From Acetobacteraceae bacterium (GTDB lineage: Bacteria > Pseudomonadota > Alphaproteobacteria > Acetobacterales > Acetobacteraceae): DNA of 64,000 nucleotides. The stretch is taken from assembly GCA_027482245.1 (NCBI GenBank), contig JAIXWG010000070.1, positions 1-64,000 of the forward strand, written 5' to 3'. Below are positions 16,616-24,990 of the stretch, piece by piece. The notes beneath the pieces were generated by a model. It had not been told where the DNA came from. It searched no databases and saw only the letters and a list, made by a program, of their open reading frames with translations. Position numbers and translations under genes: made by a program. The first letter of the stretch is position 1; each line of letters begins with the position of its first letter.

Positions 16616-18148
16616 CTACCCGACCAGCTTGAACTGGCGACGCCGCGTGCGCGGCGCGGGTGAGGAAGGCAGGTCCATCGGCAGCAGCGGCGCCTGTTCG
16701 GCGGCGTGGCCCGTGGCATCCGGCGCGCAATCGGCTTCCGACGGATCGGCCAGGTCGCGGCGGCCCAGATACTCCAGCGCCAGGCGCCGGAAGGCCCAGT
16801 CCAGCACGCTGGTCGCGCGGCGGATGGCGGGGTCGCCCTCCACCAGCCCGGCCGGGCCGAAGCGGGTATAGGCGTAGGCCTCCACATAGTGGTCCAGCGT
16901 CACGCCCTGCTGCAGGCCGATGGAGACGGCGTGCAGCATCGCATCCATCAGGCTGCGATAGGCCGCACCCTCCTTGGTCAGCGCGACCGAGACCTCCGAC
17001 AGCTTGCCGGAGCCATCCTCCGTGGTCCGCAGCACCACCTTGTGGCCGCCGACCGCAACGCGCCAGACGGACCCGCCCGGCCGGGTCGGCAGCGCCGTGG
17101 CGCGGGCCGGCAGGGGCGCGGGGGCGCTGGCCGGCGCGGCGCTGGCCACGGGCATGGGCGGCGCGGCGTGCAGGAAGGGGGCGATGGCCTGTGCCATGGC
17201 GGTCCAGGCCGAGTCGGCGGGCGGGGCGAGGAGGCGCTCGGCCTCCGCCCGGCCGAGTCGCAGCGCGGCGCGGGTCGGCACCTCCGCCACCCAGCCCTCG
17301 CGGTCCAGCGTCAGCCGGGTGGGGCCGGAGGCCGGTGCGAGGCCGCCGACCTCGGCGCCCAGCAGCCGCTCCACCGCATCGGGCGGCGCCAGGGCCACCA
17401 GCGCCTGGTGGCGCAGGCCGAGGCTGCCGGCCGCTTCGTCCAGCGCGGCGCGGGCGGCGGCGGCCAGGCCCGGCACCACCGTCGCCTCGGGCGGGGAGGG
17501 GGCGATGAGCGCGACCGGCTCCCGCGCCCCGAGTCGCTCCGCGATCCGGCCGGAACAGGCTTCCGCCGCACCGCGGGTCAGGGCGGCGATGGCGGCGCCG
17601 ACGGCGCGGGCCTCCGCCGAGTCATAGGCAAGGCCGAGGCCCGCCAGCAGGCCGGCGAGGTCCGCGAAGCCGATGGCGAGCCGCGGGGAGCGGGCGCCGG
17701 TCCAGATGTCGAGCGCCTGCACGCCGACCGCCACCGCGGCGGCATAGGCGGCGGCGTCGAAGCCGCCCTCGGCGTCCAGGAAGGCCGGCAGGTTCAGCAC
17801 GAAGCGGCTGGCGGAGCGGCTGTCGGCGCGCCAGATGGCGAGGCCCGGGGCCGCGGCGCGGGACAGCAGCAGACCGCGCAGCGCATGCGCGAAGCGGTCC
17901 TGTTCCCCGGCATCGGCCAGGATGCCAAGCTGCCGGCCACGGGCGGCGAGGGGAGCGATCCAGGCCTCCGCCAGGCGGGGCAGGACCACCGGCGCCGATC
18001 CCGGGGCGATGGCGGCGACGGCCTCCGCCGCTTCCTCGTCCCAGGAAACGGGCAGGGCGACCGCGCGGGGCTTCGAATCCGGATCCGGCGCGGCGCGGAC
18101 GCGCCACAGAGCCATTCCGTCCCAGATCGTCCCGGCCATGCTTGTCAT
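16616..18148 (-). CDS. NrdJ-like protein lacking the catalytic N-terminal region (TSCPD domain)
   Basis: A 510-residue protein related to the C-terminal part of class II (B12-dependent) ribonucleotide reductase. The last third (about 355-470) has GGHKVVLRTTEDG, LTKEGAAYRSLMDAMLHAVS, YTRFGPAGLVEGDPAIRRAT and LDWAFRRLALEYLGR, the TSCPD-type tail of NrdJ. Earlier parts (RFVLNLPAFLDAEGGF, LLAGLGLAYDSAEARAVG) resemble the end of the barrel. The catalytic part with its NPCGE-type motif and active-site cysteines is absent; only two Cys occur in the whole chain. It is intact as an open frame, so it is probably a diverged paralogue or regulatory relative, not an enzyme. Confidence 0.72.
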   Translation of the reverse strand: MTSMAGTIWDGMALWRVRAAPDPDSKPRAVALPVSWDEEAAEAVAAIAPGSAPVVLPRLAEAWIAPLAARGRQLGILADAGEQDRFAHALRGLLLSRAAAPGLAIWRADSRSASRFVLNLPAFLDAEGGFDAAAYAAAVAVGVQALDIWTGARSPRLAIGFADLAGLLAGLGLAYDSAEARAVGAAIAALTRGAAEACSGRIAERLGAREPVALIAPSPPEATVVPGLAAAARAALDEAAGSLGLRHQALVALAPPDAVERLLGAEVGGLAPASGPTRLTLDREGWVAEVPTRAALRLGRAEAERLLAPPADSAWTAMAQAIAPFLHAAPPMPVASAAPASAPAPLPARATALPTRPGGSVWRVAVGGHKVVLRTTEDGSGKLSEVSVALTKEGAAYRSLMDAMLHAVSIGLQQGVTLDHYVEAYAYTRFGPAGLVEGDPAIRRATSVLDWAFRRLALEYLGRRDLADPSEADCAPDATGHAAEQAPLLPMDLPSSPAPRTRRRQFKLVG

Positions 18149-18198
18149 GCCCCCAATCTAGGGACTTGGTGGGCGGGACGGAAGCCGTATGTGGTGGT

Positions 18199-18220
18199 GT
18201 TGCGGGGCCGGAACCGCAAC
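18199..18220. promoter_or_regulatory. 7-bp dyad GTTGCGG-N8-CCGCAAC in divergent promoter region
   Basis: A perfect inverted repeat in the 202-bp gap between the NrdJ-like gene (minus) and the NDUFA12 gene (plus), 51 bp before the NrdJ-like start. It could be an operator for either gene. It does not match the NrdR box as known to me. Confidence 0.35.
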
Positions 18221-18350
18221 ATCCTGTGGACAGAATCGGCCGCTCCCAGATTGGACGCCGCGTATTTTGCGCCGCGGCCCCCATTGTGCGAAACTGGCGC
18301 CGTCCGCACATGGCGGGCCGGCCTTGCCCAGGCCATTGCGAGGATTTCCG

Positions 18351-18707
18351 ATGTCGGTGCTGCTGCGCCTCACCTCCGCCCTGTCCGGCCGCAAGATCGG
18401 CACGGACCGCTTCGGCAACGCCTATTACGAGTCCAAGGCCGATTTCCGCGGCTATGGCCGTAAGCGCCGCTGGGTGCTGTTCAACGGCACGGCGGAGGCC
18501 ACCAAGGTGCCGCCGGAGTGGCATGGCTGGCTGCACCACACCGCGCCCGCGCCGCTGCCGGAGCAGAAGCGCCACGCCTGGATGCTGGACCACCAGCCGA
18601 ACCAGACCGGCACCGCCAATGCCTATCGCCCCGCCGGGCATGACTATGTCGGCGGCCGCCGCGCCGTGACGACCGGCGACTACGAAGCCTGGACGCCCGG
18701 GACCTGA
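18351..18707 (+). CDS. NDUFA12-family protein (complex I-associated)
   Basis: A 118-residue homologue of the mitochondrial complex I accessory subunit NDUFA12/B17.2, found in alphaproteobacteria. It shows the family signature GTDRFGNAYYESK (about 19-31), GRKRRWVLFNG (39-49), VPPEWHGWLHH (58-68) and a Pro/Gly-rich C-terminus with YRPAGHDYVGG. It probably helps assemble or stabilise NADH:ubiquinone oxidoreductase. The start was taken at the ATG after GAGGATTTCCG, the natural family N-terminus; an upstream in-frame start would add an unrelated tail. It leads a block with mlaD and a DUF2155 gene. Confidence 0.92.
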   Translation: MSVLLRLTSALSGRKIGTDRFGNAYYESKADFRGYGRKRRWVLFNGTAEATKVPPEWHGWLHHTAPAPLPEQKRHAWMLDHQPNQTGTANAYRPAGHDYVGGRRAVTTGDYEAWTPGT

Positions 18708-18735
18708 TGCTGGACCGCAGGCAGGATCGCCGGGC

Positions 18736-19257
18736 ATGAAGGGTCGTTCGATCGCGGAGGTGCTGGCCGGCGCCGTGGTGCTGCTGGTCGCGGCCGGCTT
18801 CCTACTCTTCGCCGTGACCAATAGCGGGCGCTCCGCCATGTCGGGCCCCGCTTTGACGCTGACCGCCAAGTTCGACCGGATCGACGGCCTGGCCCCCGGC
18901 GCGGATGTCCGCATCGCGGGCGTGAAGGTCGGCTCCATCACCGGGCAGCGGATCGACCCGCAGAGCTTCCTGGCCGTGCTGACCATGCGGATCGATGGCA
19001 ACCTCCGCATTCCCTCCGACAGCTCCGCCGAGATCGCGAGCGAGGGGCTGCTCGGCGGCCGCTTCGTCTCCCTGGTGCCGGGCGGGTCGGACCGGCTGCT
19101 GCGCGACGGGGGCGAGATCACCATCACGCAATCCGCGATCAGCCTGGAGAACCTGCTGGGCCGCTTCATCTTCTCGATGACGCAGGGCTCCTCCTCCTCC
19201 CCCGGCGGGCAGGCGCCGGAAGGCGCCGCCACGGGAACCGCCACCCCCCGGCCATGA
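18736..19257 (+). CDS. mlaD: MlaD, substrate-binding subunit of the Mla lipid transporter
   Basis: A 173-residue inner-membrane-anchored MCE protein. One N-terminal helix (about 8-28) is followed by a single MCE domain (about 37-115: ALTLTAKFDRIDGLAPGADV, VRIAGVKVG) and a Pro/Gly-rich tail. MlaD forms the periplasmic hexameric ring of the MlaFEDB system that moves phospholipids between the membranes. The other mla genes are not adjacent. It ends by overlapping the next small gene (ATGA, 4 nt). Confidence 0.92.
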   Translation: MKGRSIAEVLAGAVVLLVAAGFLLFAVTNSGRSAMSGPALTLTAKFDRIDGLAPGADVRIAGVKVGSITGQRIDPQSFLAVLTMRIDGNLRIPSDSSAEIASEGLLGGRFVSLVPGGSDRLLRDGGEITITQSAISLENLLGRFIFSMTQGSSSSPGGQAPEGAATGTATPRP

Positions 19258-19478
19258 CCACGCCGCTCGACCCGCCCGCCGCCTGGCCGGGCGCCGATGG
19301 CGCGCCACTGTCGTGCCGGGAGAAGCTGAAGGTGCTGGCGGAGAACCACCGGGAAGCCGCGCAGGTGCTGCGCGACGCCTTCGAGGATGCGGTGCTGATG
19401 GGCGTGGACGAGGCCGCGATGCGGCGCATCCTGGCCGAGATGGTGGCCGCCCTGCCGAGCCCGAAGCGCGCGGCATGA
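19254..19478 (+). CDS. Small conserved-context hypothetical protein
   Basis: A 74-residue soluble protein, unrecognised by me. The N-terminus is Pro-rich; the rest is predicted helical and charged (SCREKLKVLAENHREAAQVL, then DEAAMRRILAEMVAAL). The start ATG overlaps the mlaD stop and its stop overlaps the start of the DUF2155 gene, both as ATGA, so it is clearly translated within this operon. No signal peptide or membrane helix. Confidence 0.75.
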   Translation: MTTPLDPPAAWPGADGAPLSCREKLKVLAENHREAAQVLRDAFEDAVLMGVDEAAMRRILAEMVAALPSPKRAA

Positions 19479-19849
19479 TCCGCACCTCGATCGCCGCCGC
19501 GATGCTGGCCTGCGGGCTGGCGATGCCCGCCGCCGCGCAGGAATGGCGGCCGCAGCGCATCGCCGTGCTCCAGGCGCTGGACAAGGTCACGGCCCGCGTC
19601 ATCACGTTGCGCGCCACGCTGAACCAGCCGGAGCGCTTCGGCAGCCTGACGATCACCGTGCGGTCCTGCAACGCCCGCCCGCCGGACGAAGTGCCTGACG
19701 CGGCGGCCTGGCTGGAGATCACGGACAGCCGCGCGCCGGCCAATGGCGCGGCGGTGTTCCGCGGCTGGATGTTCGCGGAAGCCCCCGGCGTGAACATGCT
19801 GGAACACCCGGTCTACGACATCCGCATCATGGAATGCCGGGCCAGCTGA
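19475..19849 (+). CDS. DUF2155 family secreted protein
   Basis: A 124-residue protein with a signal peptide (1-21, ending PAAAQ). The mature part has IAVLQALDKVTARVITL (about 28-44), then SLTITVRSCNARPPDEVP and a C-terminal FRGWMFAEAPGVNMLEHPVYDIRIMEC; the paired Cys (about 63 and 122) may form a disulphide. This pattern identifies the alphaproteobacterial DUF2155 family, typically encoded near NDUFA12 and aat as here. Probably periplasmic; function unknown. Confidence 0.88.
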   Translation: MIRTSIAAAMLACGLAMPAAAQEWRPQRIAVLQALDKVTARVITLRATLNQPERFGSLTITVRSCNARPPDEVPDAAAWLEITDSRAPANGAAVFRGWMFAEAPGVNMLEHPVYDIRIMECRAS

Positions 19850-19880
19850 GGCGGGCCCGACCTGGCCGGAGGAACCGCCC

Positions 19881-20279
19881 GTGAACTTCCCCGACGCCGT
19901 CGCCAGCGCCTTCCGCAACTACGCGACCTTCGCCGGCCGCGCGCGGCGGTCGGAGTTCTGGTTCTTTTTCCTGTTCATGCTGCTGGCGCAGGCGATCGCC
20001 GGCGTCATCGACGGCGCCGCCACGAACGGCGTGGCGGGCGGCATCGTCGGCATCGCGCTGCTGATCCCCTCCATCAGCGTGGCCGCGCGCCGGCTGCATG
20101 ACAATGGCCGCAGCGGCTGGTGGATGCTGGTGGGACTGGTGCCGCTGATCGGCTGGATCATCCTGCTGATCTGGTACTGCCAGCCCGGGGAGAACGGCCC
20201 GAACCGCTACGGCGCCGACCCCCGCGGCGGCGGAGCGTCCCTGCCGCCGGGCCAGCGGCCCTGGCCGGTGAACCGGTAG
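19881..20279 (+). CDS. DUF805 family membrane protein
   Basis: A 132-residue inner-membrane protein. It has the DUF805 signature FAGRARRSEFWFFFLFMLL near residues 17-35, ISVAARRLHDNGRSGWW (about 64-80), and a C-terminal helix ending LIWYCQPGENGPNRYG. Three to four transmembrane helices. It starts with GTG after a strong GGAGGA ribosome site. It ends immediately before the convergent aat gene: the two stop codons are adjacent with no gap. Function unknown. Confidence 0.88.
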   Translation: MNFPDAVASAFRNYATFAGRARRSEFWFFFLFMLLAQAIAGVIDGAATNGVAGGIVGIALLIPSISVAARRLHDNGRSGWWMLVGLVPLIGWIILLIWYCQPGENGPNRYGADPRGGGASLPPGQRPWPVNR

Positions 20280-20963
20280 CTATTCGCCCCGCGACGCGTC
20301 GCGCAGCTGCCTGACCTGATCCTCGACCGCCGCCGGATCGGCGTCATCGTCCCAGCGCGCCTGTTCCTCCACCGCTTCCGATAGCAGGCGCTTGTAGGCC
20401 TGGCGCGGGATCTCCGTGCAGCCGAACTGGGCGAGGTGCGTCGTCTGGAACTGGCTGTCCAGCAGCGTGAATCCGAACAGCCGGAGCCGGGCGACGAGGT
20501 GCACCAGCGCCACCTTGGAGGCATCGCGCGCGCGCGAGAACATGCTCTCCCCGAAGAAGGCGCCGCCCAGCGCCACGCCGTAGAGGCCGCCGACCAGCCT
20601 CGGCCCACCCTCGGACGGCGCCCAGGCCTCCACCGAATGCGCGTGGCCCATGCGGTGCAGCGCGGTGAACAGGCGTTCGATCTCCGGGTTGATCCAGGTG
20701 TCCTCCCGCCCCTCCGCCGGCGCGGCGCAGCCTGCGATGACGCCGCCGAAATCGCGGTTGGTGGTGATGAGGTACTCGCCCGCCAGCACCGTCCGCGCCA
20801 GGCGGCGGGACAGGTGGAAGCGGTCCAGCGGCAGGACGCCGCGCATCTCGGGGTCCAGCCAGTAGAGCCGGTCACCCCGCCGCGTCTCGGCCATGGGGAA
20901 CAGCCCCGCGCGATAGGCGCGGAGCATCAGCTCGGGGGTGATCTCGAACTGTCTTCGGCTCAC
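20280..20963 (-). CDS. aat: Leucyl/phenylalanyl-tRNA-protein transferase
   Basis: A 227-residue cytoplasmic enzyme that adds Leu or Phe to proteins starting with Arg or Lys, creating N-degrons read by ClpS. Signature segments: [16 protein letters not shown] (10-25), [20 protein letters not shown], the GHAHSVEAW motif (about 127-135), [18 protein letters not shown] and the C-terminal [15 protein letters not shown]. Length and order match the family. It is the last gene of the aroQ-accB-accC-aat minus-strand run. ClpS and ClpA are encoded in the same window. Confidence 0.96.
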   Translation of the reverse strand: MSRRQFEITPELMLRAYRAGLFPMAETRRGDRLYWLDPEMRGVLPLDRFHLSRRLARTVLAGEYLITTNRDFGGVIAGCAAPAEGREDTWINPEIERLFTALHRMGHAHSVEAWAPSEGGPRLVGGLYGVALGGAFFGESMFSRARDASKVALVHLVARLRLFGFTLLDSQFQTTHLAQFGCTEIPRQAYKRLLSEAVEEQARWDDDADPAAVEDQVRQLRDASRGE

Positions 20964-21006
20964 CCGCGCATCCTACCCGCCCCGAGCCGCCGGGGCGAGC
21001 GGACTC

Positions 21007-22350
21007 TCAGTGGCCGCGGCTGACGAACTTCTCCAGCCAGTGGATGGTGTAGTCGCCGGCCTGGAACTCGGGGTCGTCCACGATGCGCTGGTGCAGCGGC
21101 AGCGTGGTCTTGATGCCGCTGACCACCATCTCGTCCAGCGACCGCTTGAGGCGCGCGATCGCCTCCGACCGCGTCTGGCCGTGCACGACCAGCTTGGCGA
21201 CCAGGCTGTCATAGTGCGGCGGCACGGTGTAGCCGGAATAGAGCGCGCTATCGACGCGCACGCCGAGCCCGCCCGGCGCGTGGTACATGTCCACCCGGCC
21301 GGGGTTGGGGGCGAAGGTCTCGGGATCCTCCGCCGTGATGCGGCATTCGATGGCGTGGCCGGAGAAGCGGATGTCGGCCTGGGTGTAGCCCAGCGGCTCC
21401 CCGGCCGCGACGCGCAGTTGTTCCTTCACCAGGTCCACGTTGCAGACCATCTCCGTCACGGGATGCTCCACCTGCAGGCGGGTGTTCATCTCGATGAAGG
21501 CGAACTGGCCATCCTGCCACAGGAACTCCAGCGTGCCGGCATTGCGGTAGCCGAGCTGGCGGAGGCCCTTCGTCACCTGCGCGCCCAGCGCATCGCGCTC
21601 GGCGGCCGTCAGCACGGGGCTGCCGGCTTCCTCCACCAGCTTCTGGTGGCGGCGCTGGAGGGAGCAGTCGCGTTCCCCGAAATGCACGACGTTGCCATGC
21701 ATGTCGGCCAGGACCTGCAGCTCGATATGCCGCGGGCGGTCCAGGTACTTCTCCATGTAGACGCTGTCGTCGCCGAAGGCGGCCTTGGATTCCGTGCGCG
21801 CGACGCGCCAGGCTTCCTCCAGCTCATCCTCGCTGCGCGCCACCTTCATGCCGCGCCCGCCGCCGCCGGCGGCGGCCTTGATCAGTACGGGATACTTGAT
21901 CTGGTCGGCGACGGCGCGCGCCTCCTCCAGGCTTTCCAGCGCGCCCAGGCTGCCCGGCACCAGCGGCACGCCCAGGGAGCGCATCGCGTCCTTGGCCGCG
22001 ATCTTGTCGCCCATCATGCGGATATGGGCCGCCGTCGGGCCGATGAAGGCGAGGCCATGGGCCTCCACCATCTCCGCAAAGTTCGCGTTCTCCGACAGGA
22101 AGCCGTAGCCGGGATGGATGGCGTCCGCGCCGGTGATGGCGGCGGCCGAGAGGATCGCCGCCATGTTCAGGTAGCTGTCGCGGGCGGAGGGCGGGCCGAT
22201 GCAGACGCTCTCATCCGCCAGGCGCACATGCATCGCGGTGTTGTCGGCCGTGGAGTGCACGGCGACGGTGCGGATGCCCATCTCCTGGCAGGCGCGATGG
22301 ACGCGGAGCGCGATCTCGCCCCGGTTCGCGATCAGGACCTTGCCGAACAT
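21007..22350 (-). CDS. accC: Biotin carboxylase subunit of acetyl-CoA carboxylase
   Basis: A 447-residue ATP-grasp enzyme that carboxylates the biotin on AccB, the first half-reaction of fatty acid synthesis. Seen: MFGKVLIANRGEIALRVHRA at the N-terminus, GYGFLSENANFAEM, the Gly-rich ATP loop KAAAGGGGRGMK (about 158-169), ERDCSLQRRHQK, EMNTRLQVEHPVTE and GHAIECRITAEDP. Length is standard. It is 13 bp downstream of accB. The AccA and AccD subunits are not in the window. Confidence 0.97.
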   Translation of the reverse strand: MFGKVLIANRGEIALRVHRACQEMGIRTVAVHSTADNTAMHVRLADESVCIGPPSARDSYLNMAAILSAAAITGADAIHPGYGFLSENANFAEMVEAHGLAFIGPTAAHIRMMGDKIAAKDAMRSLGVPLVPGSLGALESLEEARAVADQIKYPVLIKAAAGGGGRGMKVARSEDELEEAWRVARTESKAAFGDDSVYMEKYLDRPRHIELQVLADMHGNVVHFGERDCSLQRRHQKLVEEAGSPVLTAAERDALGAQVTKGLRQLGYRNAGTLEFLWQDGQFAFIEMNTRLQVEHPVTEMVCNVDLVKEQLRVAAGEPLGYTQADIRFSGHAIECRITAEDPETFAPNPGRVDMYHAPGGLGVRVDSALYSGYTVPPHYDSLVAKLVVHGQTRSEAIARLKRSLDEMVVSGIKTTLPLHQRIVDDPEFQAGDYTIHWLEKFVSRGH

Positions 22351-22363
22351 GATGCTGTCCCGA

Positions 22364-22825
22364 TCACTCGATGATCAGGAGGGGTTCGCCGTATTCCACC
22401 GGCGATCCGCTCTCGATCAGGATCCGCGTCACGACGCCGGCGCGGGGCGCACGGATCTGGTTGAAGGTCTTCATCGCCTCGATCAGCATCACCGTCTGGC
22501 CCTGCGCGACGCGGCCGCCGACCGTGATGAAGGGGGCGGCGCCGGGCTCCGGCGCCAGGTAGGCGACGCCGACCATGGGGGAGGTCACGGCCCCGGGATG
22601 CGCGGCATCGCTGACGGGCTCCGGCGCCGCAGCCACCGGGGCGGCAGCGGCGGGCGCCGCCGCGGCGGGGCCGGCGGCGACCGTCGCCACCTGCTGCACG
22701 GTGATCTGGCGCGCCACGCGGATGCGGCTGTCCTTCTCCACCAGCTCGATCTCGGTGAGGTCGGTTTCCCGCAGGATCTTCGCGAGTTCGCGGATCGCCG
22801 AGGGATCGAATTGGACGCCCGACAT
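22364..22825 (-). CDS. accB: Biotin carboxyl carrier protein of acetyl-CoA carboxylase
   Basis: A 153-residue carrier. An N-terminal helical part (DPSAIRELAKILRETDLTEI) is followed by an Ala/Pro-rich flexible hinge (about 50-75) and the C-terminal biotinyl domain with MLIEAMKTFNQI, whose Lys carries biotin. The insertion ending PEPGAAPFI is the thumb typical of AccB. The ATG overlaps the aroQ stop by one base (TGATG), so translation is coupled; accC follows. Confidence 0.96.
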   Translation of the reverse strand: MSGVQFDPSAIRELAKILRETDLTEIELVEKDSRIRVARQITVQQVATVAAGPAAAAPAAAAPVAAAPEPVSDAAHPGAVTSPMVGVAYLAPEPGAAPFITVGGRVAQGQTVMLIEAMKTFNQIRAPRAGVVTRILIESGSPVEYGEPLLIIE

Positions 22826-23268
22826 CAGGGCTCTCCTTCTGCGGCGACGATGTCCGCCATGGCGCGCAGCGCCAGCGCATAGCCCCGGATGCCGAGGCCC
22901 GCGATGACGCCCGTGGCCACCTTGGACACGTAGCTCAGGTGCCGGAATTCCTCCCGGCGGTGGATGTTGGAGATGTGGACCTCCACGATGGGCAGGTCCA
23001 CGGCCTTCAGCGCATCCATCAGGGCGATGGAGGTGTGGCTGTAGGCGGCGGGGTTGATGATGATGCCGGCGGCGCGGCCGCGGCATTCCTGCACCCAGGT
23101 CACCAGCTCTCCCTCGCCATTCGTCTGGCGGAAATCGATGGCGAGGCCGAGCTGCTCGGCGGTTTCGGCGCAGAGCGCCTCCACGTCATCCAGCGTCTCC
23201 GCGCCATAGATCTCCGGCTGGCGGGTGCCGAGCAGGTTCAGGTTGGGACCGTTCAGCACGGCGATCAT
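22825..23268 (-). CDS. aroQ: Type II 3-dehydroquinate dehydratase
   Basis: A 147-residue shikimate-pathway enzyme converting 3-dehydroquinate to 3-dehydroshikimate. It has all type II marks: [19 protein letters not shown] (4-22; Tyr21 of the lid is catalytic), [17 protein letters not shown] with its His, and [16 protein letters not shown]. The start gives MIAVLNGPN, the family N-terminus; upstream in-frame starts would add an Arg-rich tail. It leads the aroQ-accB-accC-aat unit, an arrangement common in alphaproteobacteria. The 207-bp gap upstream, shared with divergent thiS, shows no recognisable operator or riboswitch. Confidence 0.96.
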   Translation of the reverse strand: MIAVLNGPNLNLLGTRQPEIYGAETLDDVEALCAETAEQLGLAIDFRQTNGEGELVTWVQECRGRAAGIIINPAAYSHTSIALMDALKAVDLPIVEVHISNIHRREEFRHLSYVSKVATGVIAGLGIRGYALALRAMADIVAAEGEP

Positions 23269-23475
23269 CGGGGGCGTCAAGGAGGGTGTCCCAATTGTCG
23301 CGAGCGGCTCGCAGGGAAGGGTGCGCCTAGCACGGTGCCTCCGCGCCGGGCAAGCACGCGCCCGGGTTGTGGGTAGCGGCGATGGCCCGGGGGCGCGCCG
23401 GGATATGCCTGCCCCGCGCGCGCCGCGGGCGGGCGCGTCTTGTCCCGGCCGCCGCCGCCCGCCATGTTCCGCGCC

Positions 23476-23688
23476 ATGACGGCGACCATATCCATCGAGG
23501 TCAATGGCGAGGCCCGGCAGGTGCCGGAAGGCGCCTCGGTGCATGACCTGCTGCACCTCATCGGCCTGGCCGCGCCCAAGGTGGCGGTGGAGCGGAACCT
23601 GGAGATCGTGCCGCGTTCCGCCTGGACCACCACGCGCCTCGGCGCGGGGGACAAGCTGGAAATCGTGCATTTCATCGGAGGTGGCTGA
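23476..23688 (+). CDS. thiS: Sulfur carrier protein ThiS
   Basis: A 70-residue ubiquitin-fold protein whose C-terminal Gly is adenylated and then thiocarboxylated to deliver sulfur for the thiazole ring of thiamine. It has the [20 protein letters not shown]-terminal hairpin and ends FIGGG, the required Gly-Gly tail. The start was chosen at ATG giving [12 protein letters not shown]; an in-frame ATG earlier would add 12 Pro-rich residues. One base separates its stop from the thiG start. Confidence 0.93.
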   Translation: MTATISIEVNGEARQVPEGASVHDLLHLIGLAAPKVAVERNLEIVPRSAWTTTRLGAGDKLEIVHFIGGG

Positions 23689-23689
23689 G

Positions 23690-24490
23690 ATGGACGGGAT
23701 CACGCCGCTGCCTGGGACGGATGATGGCTGGACCGTCGCGGGCCGCCGCTTTCGCTCCCGACTCGTGGTCGGCACCGGGCGCTACAAGAGCCTGGAGGAG
23801 ACCGCGGCCTCCATCGAGGCCTCAGGGGCGGAGATGGTGACGGTCGCGGTGCGGCGCGTGAACCTGTCCGATGCCTCGCAGCCCATGCTGCAGGATTTCG
23901 TCCCCCCCGACCGCTACACCTACCTGCCCAACACGGCCGGCTGCTTCACCGCGCAGGACGCCGTCCGCACGCTGCGCCTGGCGCGGGAAGCGGGCGGCTG
24001 GAACCTCGTGAAGCTGGAGGTGCTGGGCCCGCCGCCGTTCCTGTACCCCGACATGCGCGCGACCTTCGAAGCCGCCGAGGCCCTGATCAGGGACGGGTTC
24101 GAGGTGATGGTCTATTGCGCCGACGACCCCGTGGCCGCGAAGCGGCTGGAGGAGATGGGCTGCGTCGCCATCATGCCGCTCGGCGCCCCGATCGGGTCGG
24201 GGCTCGGCGTCGCGAACCCCTTCATGATCAAGGCGATCATCGCGCAGTCCAAGGTGCCCGTGCTGGTCGATGCCGGCATCGGCACGGCGTCCGACGCGGC
24301 GCTGGCCATGGAACTCGGCTGCGACGCGGTGCTGCTGAACTCCGCCATCGCCCACGCCCGCGACCCCGTCCGCATGGCCCGCGCCATGAAGGCGGCGGTG
24401 GAGGCGGGGCGGGATGCCTTCCTCGCGGGGCGCATGCCGCGGTCGCCGGCGGCGGACCCGTCCTCCCCCACCACGGGCCTGATCACCTGA
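23690..24490 (+). CDS. thiG: Thiazole synthase
   Basis: A 266-residue TIM-barrel enzyme that assembles thiazole phosphate from deoxyxylulose phosphate, dehydroglycine and ThiS thiocarboxylate. Seen: [29 protein letters not shown], the [10 protein letters not shown] strand with the Schiff-base Lys, [14 protein letters not shown] and [20 protein letters not shown]. The ATG is preceded by GGAGGT lying inside the end of thiS, so ThiS and ThiG are made together. Other thiamine genes are not adjacent and no TPP riboswitch is visible upstream. Confidence 0.96.
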   Translation: MDGITPLPGTDDGWTVAGRRFRSRLVVGTGRYKSLEETAASIEASGAEMVTVAVRRVNLSDASQPMLQDFVPPDRYTYLPNTAGCFTAQDAVRTLRLAREAGGWNLVKLEVLGPPPFLYPDMRATFEAAEALIRDGFEVMVYCADDPVAAKRLEEMGCVAIMPLGAPIGSGLGVANPFMIKAIIAQSKVPVLVDAGIGTASDAALAMELGCDAVLLNSAIAHARDPVRMARAMKAAVEAGRDAFLAGRMPRSPAADPSSPTTGLIT

Positions 24491-24501
24491 ACTCGATTCG
24501 A

Positions 24502-24527
24502 TGCCGGCTTGTGTGACGCAACCGGCA
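24502..24527 (+). terminator. Imperfect hairpin downstream of thiG
   Basis: TGCCGG-C-TTG pairs with CAA-CCGGCA around a 7-nt loop, 11 nt after the thiG stop. No T-run follows, so termination is only possible. Confidence 0.3.
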
Positions 24528-24574
24528 CGACCTAGCGTTCCGCTCCTGGAGAAAAGATTCCCGGGAGGAACAGC

Positions 24575-24952
24575 ATGATCCGTCCTGGCGCCGTGGGCCT
24601 GGTGGCTGCCCTGCTGCTGGGGGCCTGCACGCCCCAGCAGCCGCAGCAGGTGGTGGTGGTGCAGCAGCCCGTCGCCCAGGCCTGCGACACCAGCTTCGTG
24701 GTCGTGAGCAATTCCGGCGCGACGGTGGAGCGGCTGTATTTCAGCCATGCCAGCCTGGGCAGCTGGGGCAATGACCAGCTGGGCCAGTCGGTGCTGCCCC
24801 CGGGGCGGCAGGTGGCCTATCGCGCCGCCAATGCCGGCAGCTACGATTTCCGGGTGGTCTGGGCGAATGGCCGGGCGGCCGAGATCCGCGGCGTGAATGT
24901 CTGCCGGGCCAGCCGCATCACCGTCACCAATGGCGGGCTGCTGGCGAGCTGA
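24575..24952 (+). CDS. Small lipoprotein of unknown function
   Basis: A 125-residue protein with a lipoprotein signal peptide (LLLGAC, Cys18), a Gln/Val stretch (QQPQQVVVVQQPVAQ) and a beta-rich mature domain with two Cys (about 37 and 110), containing NSGATVERLYFSHASLGSWG. Lipoproteins of this kind are seen in Acetobacteraceae, but I do not recognise a named family. The ATG follows GGGAGGAA. It stands alone: thiG is 84 bp upstream and a long non-coding leader follows. Confidence 0.72.
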   Translation: MIRPGAVGLVAALLLGACTPQQPQQVVVVQQPVAQACDTSFVVVSNSGATVERLYFSHASLGSWGNDQLGQSVLPPGRQVAYRAANAGSYDFRVVWANGRAAEIRGVNVCRASRITVTNGGLLAS

Positions 24953-24959
24953 GGGCGGC

Positions 24960-24990
24960 TGGCCCTCAAATCCAAGGGCCACTAACCCTT
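24960..24990 (+). terminator. Rho-independent-like terminator of the lipoprotein gene
   Basis: TGGCCCT / AGGGCCA form a 7-bp stem with an 8-nt loop beginning 8 nt after the stop codon, followed by CTAACCCTTTTT. The T-run is shared with the start of a 35-bp repeated element. Confidence 0.55.

Noticed and set aside
18061-18080. tRNA T-loop-like TTCGAATCC
   Set aside because: It is inside the NrdJ-like coding region and no cloverleaf can be formed.
6247-18148. Horizontally acquired island
   Set aside because: Base composition and codon bias look like the rest of the window, and no integrase, tRNA or flanking direct repeats were seen. Some genes may still be accessory.
18149-18350. Cobalamin riboswitch upstream of the NrdJ-like gene
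   Set aside because: No B12-box-like sequence was recognised, and the gap is too short for the full element.
23269-23475. TPP riboswitch before thiS-thiG
   Set aside because: The conserved CTGAGA and ACCTGATCTGG-type boxes are absent from the 207-bp gap between aroQ and thiS.
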